A stretch of DNA of 33,188 nt, taken from a virus. The stretch's first letter is position 1; each line of letters starts with the position of its first letter. The stretch lies in IMG/VR virus record IMGVR_UViG_3300042691_055386, positions 1-33,188 of that record, one strand, 5' to 3'. Made by a program: the position numbers and the translations under genes. Shown in pieces: positions 17,034 through 26,182 of this stretch. The notes under the pieces are model-generated. The model worked only from the letters and a program-made list of their open reading frames with translations, searched no databases and was not told the DNA's origin.

Positions 17034-19784
17034 ATGTTAAAAAAATTAGGTAATATTTTTAAAAGTGATTTACCCCCCAACATTTTAGGAACGGTAATTC
17101 CTACTACAACCAACACAACGACTCCTAATTTTTTTGGAGTTTTAAATTTTAATAAAATCTTAGCCAACTATACCCGATATGAAAAGAATATCAATATTTT
17201 TAGATCTTTTATTCAAATAGACACCGTAAAAGCAACTGAATTAAATCTAAGTTATTTTAAAACAATTACTATTAATAAATTTCAAAATAGTAAATGGAAT
17301 GCCATTCAAAATTCAGGATATACAGGTTTATTAGATGAAAATCAAACAGTTAATATAAAAAATTTTATTTCAAACGACACAGTAAATAGAAATTTTGATT
17401 TAGTCAAAAATGATATTTTAGGAAGAGATTTAAATTTAAATGCAACTTATAATAAATTTAGTGTTGAAAATTTTACAAGTAGAAAAGCTTATAACTATAA
17501 TTCAGGTTTGACAGTTGATTCGAGTTTAAACGTATCTCAATATCAAGATTTATTTTTTGAATTAAATTTTAGTACTAATTTAAAAGTTGCAAATTCCAAT
17601 TTATTTCCTTCTATTAGTAATATTACAAAATATGATTTAATCATTTATGCAATGAATAGCAATGATGAAATTATTGATGTCAAAAAAATTGAAAATTTTG
17701 ATACTTCTATTATTAATTGGAATGTTGATTCAACCACTTTGCTTTACAATATTGATGATGTTGAATTTGATAGATTGCTTAATATGACATTTGATAGTGT
17801 CGTTTTTAATAACCTTCGACGAAAATTTTACATTAATACTACACAATACTGTAAAGATATTAAACAGCAATTAGGATTTTTTCCTATTGAAACTATTTCA
17901 ATCCAAGAAGATTCGAATCCGATAGAAATACAATTAGATAAAATTAATATTGAAAATGTCTTTGCGTCAACTGATAAAATTGCATTAACATGCGAGAATG
18001 ATTTATCAGACTTATCTGCCCCTGTCAATTTAACTTATAAAATTTTTATGAAAATTGCAGGAATGAATTCGTATGTAATTAAAAGTTTTGTAAATACAAT
18101 TTCTGATCAATCAGCATTATCATTAATTTCTCAACAACAAAAATTTCAAAATTTTTTAAATCACACGACTGTCAAATATTTAACTAATTTAAATTTAATT
18201 AAGGTCGATTTAAGTTTACTAAATGTAGCCTTTAATGATAATAATTTTAATCCTAAAATTTCAAGCATTTTTATTAACAACGATACATTTAAAGATTACG
18301 CAGTACAAACTTTTACCTTTCTTCCTTCAAGTGATTCATTTGCAAATTTAAATTTACAAGGTAACGCGTTAAAAGATATTGTTACAGTTTCTTCAAATTT
18401 AACAGAAAATATTTTAACTTTTTATTTAAGAAATTATGCTAACAATCCTTTAAGTTTAAAATTTATCTTTGAACAAAATTTTGAAATTTATGAAGTTAAT
18501 TTTCCAATTGAAACTATTTATTCAACTGTAAATTACGAACAAAGTTTAACAATTAACAATAATAATTTAACAACCAAAGATTTTTCAAATTTGAATATTG
18601 AATATTTGATTAAAATTAAAAATTTTAAAAATTCAAATACCAATTTAAACAGATACTTGTCTTTAAATTATGAAAATATTTTTTTACAAGAATTACAGAC
18701 AGGAACACAACAATTATCCAGAGATTTTGAAAATAACATTTTTGTGATTATTAAAAAATCAATCTATCAAGAAAAAATTCACGTTAAAGATAAATATTAC
18801 ATTTTTAATAAAGATATAAATTTTGATAATTTACAATTACAATTACAAACAGAAACCGATTTAAATTTAAAACTTAACTTTAATGATAACGTTCAGATCA
18901 ATAGATTCTTTTTCAAAAGAAATCAATTTGATAATTTAGATGTTAAAAAGAATGTCAAATATGTTTTTGAAGCAAGAATCATGATTATACCGATCGGATT
19001 TTTTATTACAACTTACGATTATGCAACAAAACAAAGAATTAAAGAACTTTTATGTTTAAATAATTTTCAAAATTCCCTACCATCAGAAAATAAATTAATT
19101 GAAATATTTGAAATTTTAAAGAAAATTAACGATAATAAATTTAGTGATTTAAATCAAATATATCTTTATAAATTATACAATGAATTTTGTTTAAAAGATA
19201 CTCAAGCTTCCAATGAAATTTTATTATCAATCAATAATACCGTGAATATTCCAAATTCAAACAAGCTCAACTTTAAAAATATTAATTACAATTTATTAAG
19301 AAATGCAACAGGCAAAAGTTTAAGATTTAATATTAATTTTGACGCATCATTAAAGAATTCAAGTAATGAAAATTTCACTCTACTATTGAGTAAATTAAGT
19401 AATATCTTTAATTCTTTTTATTTTAAAGACAATAATTCATATATTGAAATTTCACAAATCATACCTGAATTTACTAGTTTAGAATTAAAAAGAGAATTAA
19501 ATAAAAATTTAAGTTATGTTTTTAACATTAACTCAAATTCTGCAACAATAGTCGCTTCTTTAGATTTAACACCTGAATTGAGTCGATTTTTTAATTTTGC
19601 ATATACTCGTTCAACATTGGATTTTGCCCCTTATAATTTAGATTTTTTAAACAACAATCTTTATGTTAAATTAGAATTACCTACAAGTTTATCAAATAAT
19701 AATGATTCTGATATTATTGAGTTTTTTGATATTAATACTGACGCCCAATATTGTCTATTGAACTTCTATGACTTTTTGATTTAA
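17034..19784 (+). CDS. Unrecognised 916-aa virion structural protein
   Basis: A large unknown protein. AGAGGA (17024-17029) lies 4 nt before the ATG and the gap from the upstream gene is 9 nt. Composition is dominated by N, L, I, K, F and S, with few G, W or C. The N-terminus has a short basic helix (MLKKLGNIFKSDL) and a threonine/asparagine-rich linker (TTTNTTTP, about 25-32). Repeated blocks of the type NLNLxY/FxxN suggest stacked beta strands, but I see no exact internal repeat. No membrane helix, signal peptide or enzyme motif is visible. By position and co-transcription with the GILD-module protein it is probably a virion protein; no specific function can be given. Confidence 0.82.
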   Translation: MLKKLGNIFKSDLPPNILGTVIPTTTNTTTPNFFGVLNFNKILANYTRYEKNINIFRSFIQIDTVKATELNLSYFKTITINKFQNSKWNAIQNSGYTGLLDENQTVNIKNFISNDTVNRNFDLVKNDILGRDLNLNATYNKFSVENFTSRKAYNYNSGLTVDSSLNVSQYQDLFFELNFSTNLKVANSNLFPSISNITKYDLIIYAMNSNDEIIDVKKIENFDTSIINWNVDSTTLLYNIDDVEFDRLLNMTFDSVVFNNLRRKFYINTTQYCKDIKQQLGFFPIETISIQEDSNPIEIQLDKINIENVFASTDKIALTCENDLSDLSAPVNLTYKIFMKIAGMNSYVIKSFVNTISDQSALSLISQQQKFQNFLNHTTVKYLTNLNLIKVDLSLLNVAFNDNNFNPKISSIFINNDTFKDYAVQTFTFLPSSDSFANLNLQGNALKDIVTVSSNLTENILTFYLRNYANNPLSLKFIFEQNFEIYEVNFPIETIYSTVNYEQSLTINNNNLTTKDFSNLNIEYLIKIKNFKNSNTNLNRYLSLNYENIFLQELQTGTQQLSRDFENNIFVIIKKSIYQEKIHVKDKYYIFNKDINFDNLQLQLQTETDLNLKLNFNDNVQINRFFFKRNQFDNLDVKKNVKYVFEARIMIIPIGFFITTYDYATKQRIKELLCLNNFQNSLPSENKLIEIFEILKKINDNKFSDLNQIYLYKLYNEFCLKDTQASNEILLSINNTVNIPNSNKLNFKNINYNLLRNATGKSLRFNINFDASLKNSSNENFTLLLSKLSNIFNSFYFKDNNSYIEISQIIPEFTSLELKRELNKNLSYVFNINSNSATIVASLDLTPELSRFFNFAYTRSTLDFAPYNLDFLNNNLYVKLELPTSLSNNNDSDIIEFFDINTDAQYCLLNFYDFLI

Positions 19785-19808
19785 AAAATATTTATTGCTA
19801 CGGATTTT

Positions 19809-19833
19809 TTGATAAACTTTATCAATTGATAAA
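19809..19833. repeat. Three TTGATAAA units forming overlapping palindromes (operator-like)
   Basis: TTGATAAA occurs at 19809-19816, inverted at 19818-19825, and again direct at 19826-19833. Units 1 and 2 form an inverted repeat with a 1-nt centre. Units 2 and 3 abut exactly to give a 16-bp perfect palindrome, TTTATCAATTGATAAA (19818-19833), which abuts the TATAAATA octamer starting at 19834. This is a plausible protein-binding site just upstream of a promoter, though its AT-only content (apart from G/C at one position per unit) makes partial chance symmetry possible. Confidence 0.5.
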
Positions 19834-19841
19834 TATAAATA
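19834..19841 (+). promoter_or_regulatory. Exact T4-type late promoter octamer TATAAATA
   Basis: In the 77-nt gap before the 2105-aa gene the sequence TATAAATA matches the T4 late promoter element exactly, preceded by TTGATAAA as at 15810. It ends 20 nt before the ATG at 19862, which would leave a leader of roughly 14 nt containing the weak ribosome binding site GTGAG (19849-19853). This is the best promoter candidate in the window. T4 late promoters need a phage sigma factor (gp55) and the sliding clamp; whether this phage has them cannot be seen here. Confidence 0.55.
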
Positions 19842-19861
19842 AAGTCTCGTGAGTAATAATA

Positions 19862-22800
19862 ATGGCAATCTTTAAAAAAGATTTGGAAAATATAAATTCT
19901 TTAAATGATAAAAATCGTAAAATACACGTTAGATCTGAATTATTGCAGTTTATTAATTTGCAAAATGAATCAACGGGATATGATTTTTCAGATTTTAAAT
20001 TTGAATTAGATATTAATTTTCGAAAAAGATTTCAACAACACAAAAAAATTTTTAGAGATATTTCAGATAAAAAAATGAAGAGGTTCGGTGGTCTCACTGA
20101 TTTTGTAAACATTTTTGATAATGGTATTTTTAATAAATTTTTAACTGAAAATATTAAAGTTTTTTCCAATTTAGAAAGATTAGTATATGAAATAAAAAGA
20201 GAAAATAGTCTATTTACTCAAGATATCTCTGCGATCTCAAGTTCCGTTAAAAATTCTAAAAAAATCAGATTTGATTTTACACATTCTTTTTTATTAAATG
20301 CTTTTCCAAATGCTACGATTGATGACAGCGTATTATTAAATGATGCATCTTCTTTTTCAACAGTTATTAAAAATTTTGAAGATATTAATGCGCAGGCGTC
20401 TACATCTGTCTTTACAATTAGAGGTAATAATCGCAATACATATCAACCATTACATGATTTATATAAAAAAATAGTTGGTAATCCTGTTAAATTTTTACAA
20501 ACCTATGTTGGTTTTAATTTCATAAAAACAGACGAACTAAATTTAATTAAAAACCATAATAAACCTTTAAGTTTAATGAGTTTGGCAACTTCAATTAATA
20601 ATATTATTGAAAATTCTTTTGATTATGCATCATGCAATTCTTTATTTAAAGGGATTTATACTGAAGATGAATTAAATTCAAAATTAAAATTTGTTGATTT
20701 TACAAGTGTACCTATCATTGAAAATGATATTATTAAAGAAATTTTACCTATCAAATATGTTGATAATTTTGAATATATTAATAACACAGAATTAAAACAA
20801 TTAATCAAAGACTTTAATTCTGGTTTAGATACTATTCCAAATGTTAAAAAAGCTAGTCAAGAAAAAATATCAGAAGATATTTTTAAGTTTGAGAATTTTT
20901 TATGTAGTGAATCAGATTTACCGCAGGTTTCTTTTACTTCAAAAATTACTAATTTAATAACAGAAGAAGTAAATAATAATGTAGAATATTCGTTGCCTTC
21001 AACAAAATTATTAGAGATTATTACAATCCCTGAAAAAAATTCTTTTATTTCCATCGGTAAAAAAGATACTTTGAATTATTTAGAATGTTTAAATTTAATT
21101 GGTAATCATGTTAATTCAAATCAATTAAAATTAGTATATGGCGTTGTGAGTAAAGATTTTAATGGGATTCCAAATTACGATAACATTAAAATTAGATCTG
21201 TCATTGATACAAATAAAAAAGGAATTTTAAATTATAAATTTGAAGATATTGAAAATTTCACTAGTAGTATTATTAAAAATAGATTAATTTGTAATAACAT
21301 TGTTAAAAAATATAAAAAGTATTCAATTAATAAAGGTTTAGATGCCTCATCAGTCAATGTTGATAATCATATTAATTATTTCCTAGATAAGGGCGTCGAA
21401 CATCGTACCCCTATTGAAAAAGATATTAATTCATTAAGTTTAAATGATTCAATTATTAAAATTAATAATAACAATAGTGTTACATCGAATTTTGTAGAAT
21501 CTTTTAGCAATCAAGATAATGTGTTTGATATTTTCAATAAAAAAAATAATAAAATTAATAAAGATTTAATTATTGTTAATAACTCTATTTTAGGTGAAAT
21601 GAACGTTGATGATTTTATTGCAAGTCATGATGATATTGCGAATGTAAACAATCTAAATAGTCAAATTAATGATAATAATATAGATATTAATTTAATCAAG
21701 ACTCAGATGGCAGCTAAAAAAGAAGAGCTTAAAAAATTTACGAACAAATATTATGATAATAATAATCCTGTGTTTAAGAATACAGCTAATTTTTTTCAAG
21801 AAATTAAAAATATTTGTTCAAATAGTATAAAATGGCATTCAAATAAAAAAAATAAAACAAACTTCTCGTCAGATAGAGCTGATTTATTAAATAATGCTTC
21901 AATTCTTTGGTTATTTAATGATGCATGTAAAGAAATGACTAAAGAAAACAGAGAAATCTTTCAAGATAACTTTATAAATTTATTAATCAGTTATGTTTAT
22001 ATTTCCAGTAAAAATTTAACCAGTTTTCAAAATGCTTACAATATGTCAGCTGAAAATATCATTTTAAATCAAGGTCCTACTCCTTCAACTATCACAGAAT
22101 TAGCACCTTTTTTTAGTTTTTTCACTAACGATAAACAAACACCTATTAGTGCTTTTTCAACTAATTCAAGAAACCCTGCAGTTTTAAAACAGGCACGTCT
22201 TAATAAAGCTAAAAACGAATATTATAATATTACGCCTAACGTTTTTGAAACCAACGGTAAAAGTACACATTTCTTGTCAGCAATGGCAAAAGTTTTAGAC
22301 GATAAAAGTAATGCTTCAATTGTGTCAGGTCATAAATTAGCAGGAAATTATGAATTAGGAGAAATTTCTGATTCCAATGTTTTTAATCAAAATAAAAAAA
22401 ATATCTTATTAACTGGTCATAATGTATATCGTAAATATGCAAGAACTGATCAAGGGCAAGTTGCGTTTGAAGATTTATATGAAGATAAAACTTATTGTTT
22501 TATGCCTCAATTAATATTTAAAAAAATTTCTTATCCAGATAATAAATACCGTTTTGAATATTTTATTTATAATGCTGCAATGCTTGAATTTTACTCAGAT
22601 CTTGCATTTGCAAATTCTTTTGATTTAGTTGACATCTTAAATAGTCTGTTTGCTGATGATTTAAATCTTGCCAAAAAATACATAAAACAATTATCTTATA
22701 ATTTTCAAACCCAAAATTCTTTCTTAAATGTATTAAATTTTGGAAATTCTTATAATGTCGAATTGGAAGATAAAGCGTTAGATAATAATATTTTTTACCA

Positions 22801-25800
22801 AATCATCAATTTATTTAAATCTTTAATCGGAAATTTAAATTTAACGCAAGTTAATAGTTTTTCAAATTTTATTGCGCAAATTAAAAGTGATAGTAATAGA
22901 AGTATTGTTGACCTGAAATTTATGATTAAAAATACATTAAAGGTCGCATCGTCAGTTTATTGTAAAATGTTTAATAATTTACAATCTTACACAAATTTAT
23001 CAGATCGTATTTTTGAAAGTAATTATTTTTATGAAAACTCATTAGATAATCAAAAATTACTAAGCGGTATTAACACATCAGGCGGTAATGTATCAATTGA
23101 TCTAAATAAATATTCAAAAGATATGTGGCAATACTATTCAAATATATTTCTAGATGAACCTCAATTATATACACAATTTACAGTTAATGATTTTTTAAAA
23201 TATCGTAGTTTCGCTAGTAAAAAATTCATGTATTTTTTAAATGAAGTATTAGGTATTGAAAAAAGTGAAATTGAAATATTAATGGAAAAAATATTGAGTC
23301 AAAATATTGACGCAATTCAGATTTTTAAAACATCTAATAACAATAATATTAATTTTGCAGAAAATTTATGCACTCGATATAAAAGATTAATTGATTATAG
23401 TGAAAGTGCTAATATTAATGTGTTTAATGAAAATTATAATACACGTTTAACTTCATTGAATACTGATATTAATCTTGTAGAATTCATGACAAATCCGTTT
23501 GAATTATTTAATTTATATGACGCAGGTATTTTTCAATTAATTCCTGGTTTGCGTAATAATAGTCCTGCAGCTAATGATATTGATTATCAAATTAATTTAA
23601 CTCCAAATCTCACTATTATGAATTTATTTAAAGCTGGTAATGATTCTTTAAATTCTTATATTGAGTTTCAAAGAAATTTTGCATTAGCGTTACAATCTAC
23701 GCAAAGAAATATTGGTAATTCAGAAAAACAAATGTCATATTCAGAATTTGATAATTTAACAGCTGCCTTGACAAATGTTAATTTATTTCAAATAACAACA
23801 AACGTTATTAGCACCGCAGGCGATCCGATCGTTGATAATGAAACAGCCAGTATCAATTTCGTAGATAAAAACATTACACGTAAAGTAAATTCAAATTTAA
23901 TAAAAGCTGCGGCTGTTTTTATAGGACAAAATGCGCAAGGTCAAAATATTAGTCAAACGCAAGGTATTCAATTTGATAATTTTTCTAATGATTATTTGAC
24001 TTATATTAATCTTGTTGATTTTGAAAATAATCAATTTTCTGAAGGTAGTACAAGAACAATTGCTAATAAGAAAAATTACCTTATATCAGCAAAAATGAAT
24101 ACTTCAAATATTTTTGGTTTAATTGTTGATAATTCTTTTAATTTATTAACAAATTATGAAAATTCATTAGTTACAAAAAATAATAATAATCAAAGTTCCA
24201 GCAGCTCTGATTTAATCCGTATATCAGGTTTAAAAGAAAGCTATAACTATTTACGTGGATTTATGAATTTAGAGAAAGTAATAAATATTCCTCAACTTAC
24301 TTTTAATTTAAACACAATTAATACGTCAATGTTAAATCAAAAATATGTCGATATTAATTTAAATTGGTATAATCACATTATGCATGGGTTGATTACAAAT
24401 GATATTGCGTTGGCTTTTTCTCATGATATATTGTTATATTATTATGATAATTTTGTAAAAGACTTTGAGAAAAACTATCAAAAGCTAACTAATATTCGTA
24501 ATGAAAAAATCTCCATTAATAATTTAAATTTAGATACTAATCAAGCCAAATCAAATCTCTCTAACTTTGGAAATATCGATACAGGTTTATTTAATTTATC
24601 AATTGATAATGTTAAATTACAAAAAAATTATATAAAAAGTTTAATCAAAACAAAAGCACTTAAAAATATTGTTAATATGGCGCCTAAAAATGAAATAGAA
24701 AATGTTTTTTCCAATGATATTAATCAATTTATGGAAAAAATTGTTACTTTAAATAATCAAAACGAAAACGGCGATTTTTTTATGTCTTATTTCGACGATT
24801 TTTATATTAAGGATTTATGGCATATTTTAAATACAACAAACGAAGCAAATTTCCGTAATATTATCAATAAAAATTATCAAAGAACAGCTGACAATAATAA
24901 TAGTTGGAATATTCCAAATCAAGCCGAAAACATTTTAGGCTCACATATTTTAACAGTTGGTATCAACAATGACTATAAACTTGATAAAGATGATATTGTA
25001 TTAATCAAGGTTGAAATGACAGACCATGATTTTCCGGAAATTGTTTGGGAACCTAAAATCTTTGAATATTGCGCCGCATTTGAAGATATTGAAAATGTCT
25101 TTTTGCAACATAGAAATATTTTAAAAGTACAAAGTATTAGTGATATTACAAATGAAAATCCTCCTATCGGTATTAATTCAAGTTATTTAGAATTTAAATT
25201 AAATGATAGATCAATTTTTACAGCTGATGTATTAACATTAAAGGATTCACTTATTCAAAAATCAGATAAAATTGTGAATGGATTAAATGTAAGTAATAAT
25301 ATCGGTTCATTAAATTATATTAGTGAAAAAAGTTACTTAAATCCTATCTTATATCAAAACAAAGTTGATGATATTTTAGAAATTTTAGATTTGGCTAATG
25401 ATGATTTTATTTATTCAAAACTACCTTATGATTTTAGAAGTAAATTAGAAGTTGATGAATTGAAAAAAATTCGTGAAGATATAATCAAAAGATGCATTCA
25501 TAATCAACAAATAAATTTAAGATTAAAGAAAATTAGTAAACTATTAAATGGGTTTGAACCAAATCCTGAATTTAGCTTAACTCAAAATAAATGGATGCAA
25601 GACATGTTTGTTTTAAGTGATGTCTATAAAATTTTTATTGAAGACTTTTCAGGTAATCAAGATATGATTAAAGAAATGTACCCTTTTACAAGTGAAGAAA
25701 TATCTAACGCTGTACAATTAAATGCTTATACTTATGCAGGTTTAAATTTTCATAAATTACATTTTACAACTAATCATAAATTAAATGTGTATTTGCAATT

Positions 25801-26179
25801 TATGTCTGATTTTACAAAAGCTTTATTGCCTGATTTTGTGAACATGACGCCACATAATTTTCAAAAAATATATACAATGGCTGTTAATCCTAAAGATTTT
25901 ATTGTCACAGGTTTAACAGGTGGAGTAAATCGTTTTGTGCCTAATTCATCTGAACTTAATTTTGAACAAATTATTTATACTGAAAATGATTCAAGCGTTG
26001 TGCTTAATAAAATTTTAGATGAAATTGGAACTGAAACTTCTTTGATTTTACGTTTAACATCTGATAAAACTGCAGAAATCGATAATGTGAATTATTATTC
26101 TGTGATAAATAAAAAAAATAATATACGATATATTCCTAAAAATGTGTCATATCGTATTTCTACTATTGTTTTGGAGTAA
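19862..26179 (+). CDS. Giant unrecognised 2105-aa virion protein
   Basis: The largest gene in the window (6.3 kb, about 19% of it), intact and in one frame. I do not recognise any domain. The N-terminus is charged and helical (MAIFKKDLENINSLNDKNRKI, then FRKRFQQHKKIFRDISDKKMKRFGG). A likely coiled coil covers about residues 600-630 (IKTQMAAKKEELKKF). A low-complexity N/Q/S linker lies at about 1440-1450 (NNNNQSSSSS). The last 300 residues are again helical and better structured (LKKIREDIIKRCIHNQQINLRLKKI; then FTSEEISNAVQLNAYTYAGLNFHKLHFTTNHK). There is no long run of hydrophobic helices and little extended coiled coil, so it does not look like a tape measure protein. It is preceded by the strongest promoter candidate and followed after 3 nt by an FN3 protein. 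A baseplate or tail-fibre-attachment scaffold is a guess from context. Confidence 0.85.
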   Translation: MAIFKKDLENINSLNDKNRKIHVRSELLQFINLQNESTGYDFSDFKFELDINFRKRFQQHKKIFRDISDKKMKRFGGLTDFVNIFDNGIFNKFLTENIKVFSNLERLVYEIKRENSLFTQDISAISSSVKNSKKIRFDFTHSFLLNAFPNATIDDSVLLNDASSFSTVIKNFEDINAQASTSVFTIRGNNRNTYQPLHDLYKKIVGNPVKFLQTYVGFNFIKTDELNLIKNHNKPLSLMSLATSINNIIENSFDYASCNSLFKGIYTEDELNSKLKFVDFTSVPIIENDIIKEILPIKYVDNFEYINNTELKQLIKDFNSGLDTIPNVKKASQEKISEDIFKFENFLCSESDLPQVSFTSKITNLITEEVNNNVEYSLPSTKLLEIITIPEKNSFISIGKKDTLNYLECLNLIGNHVNSNQLKLVYGVVSKDFNGIPNYDNIKIRSVIDTNKKGILNYKFEDIENFTSSIIKNRLICNNIVKKYKKYSINKGLDASSVNVDNHINYFLDKGVEHRTPIEKDINSLSLNDSIIKINNNNSVTSNFVESFSNQDNVFDIFNKKNNKINKDLIIVNNSILGEMNVDDFIASHDDIANVNNLNSQINDNNIDINLIKTQMAAKKEELKKFTNKYYDNNNPVFKNTANFFQEIKNICSNSIKWHSNKKNKTNFSSDRADLLNNASILWLFNDACKEMTKENREIFQDNFINLLISYVYISSKNLTSFQNAYNMSAENIILNQGPTPSTITELAPFFSFFTNDKQTPISAFSTNSRNPAVLKQARLNKAKNEYYNITPNVFETNGKSTHFLSAMAKVLDDKSNASIVSGHKLAGNYELGEISDSNVFNQNKKNILLTGHNVYRKYARTDQGQVAFEDLYEDKTYCFMPQLIFKKISYPDNKYRFEYFIYNAAMLEFYSDLAFANSFDLVDILNSLFADDLNLAKKYIKQLSYNFQTQNSFLNVLNFGNSYNVELEDKALDNNIFYQIINLFKSLIGNLNLTQVNSFSNFIAQIKSDSNRSIVDLKFMIKNTLKVASSVYCKMFNNLQSYTNLSDRIFESNYFYENSLDNQKLLSGINTSGGNVSIDLNKYSKDMWQYYSNIFLDEPQLYTQFTVNDFLKYRSFASKKFMYFLNEVLGIEKSEIEILMEKILSQNIDAIQIFKTSNNNNINFAENLCTRYKRLIDYSESANINVFNENYNTRLTSLNTDINLVEFMTNPFELFNLYDAGIFQLIPGLRNNSPAANDIDYQINLTPNLTIMNLFKAGNDSLNSYIEFQRNFALALQSTQRNIGNSEKQMSYSEFDNLTAALTNVNLFQITTNVISTAGDPIVDNETASINFVDKNITRKVNSNLIKAAAVFIGQNAQGQNISQTQGIQFDNFSNDYLTYINLVDFENNQFSEGSTRTIANKKNYLISAKMNTSNIFGLIVDNSFNLLTNYENSLVTKNNNNQSSSSSDLIRISGLKESYNYLRGFMNLEKVINIPQLTFNLNTINTSMLNQKYVDINLNWYNHIMHGLITNDIALAFSHDILLYYYDNFVKDFEKNYQKLTNIRNEKISINNLNLDTNQAKSNLSNFGNIDTGLFNLSIDNVKLQKNYIKSLIKTKALKNIVNMAPKNEIENVFSNDINQFMEKIVTLNNQNENGDFFMSYFDDFYIKDLWHILNTTNEANFRNIINKNYQRTADNNNSWNIPNQAENILGSHILTVGINNDYKLDKDDIVLIKVEMTDHDFPEIVWEPKIFEYCAAFEDIENVFLQHRNILKVQSISDITNENPPIGINSSYLEFKLNDRSIFTADVLTLKDSLIQKSDKIVNGLNVSNNIGSLNYISEKSYLNPILYQNKVDDILEILDLANDDFIYSKLPYDFRSKLEVDELKKIREDIIKRCIHNQQINLRLKKISKLLNGFEPNPEFSLTQNKWMQDMFVLSDVYKIFIEDFSGNQDMIKEMYPFTSEEISNAVQLNAYTYAGLNFHKLHFTTNHKLNVYLQFMSDFTKALLPDFVNMTPHNFQKIYTMAVNPKDFIVTGLTGGVNRFVPNSSELNFEQIIYTENDSSVVLNKILDEIGTETSLILRLTSDKTAEIDNVNYYSVINKKNNIRYIPKNVSYRISTIVLE

Positions 26180-26182
26180 AAG

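Noticed and set aside
19862-26179. The 2105-aa protein as the tape measure protein
   Set aside because: It lacks the long coiled-coil/alpha-helical pattern and hydrophobic helices expected of tape measures, and it lies among baseplate-periphery genes instead of next to tail tube and chaperone genes.
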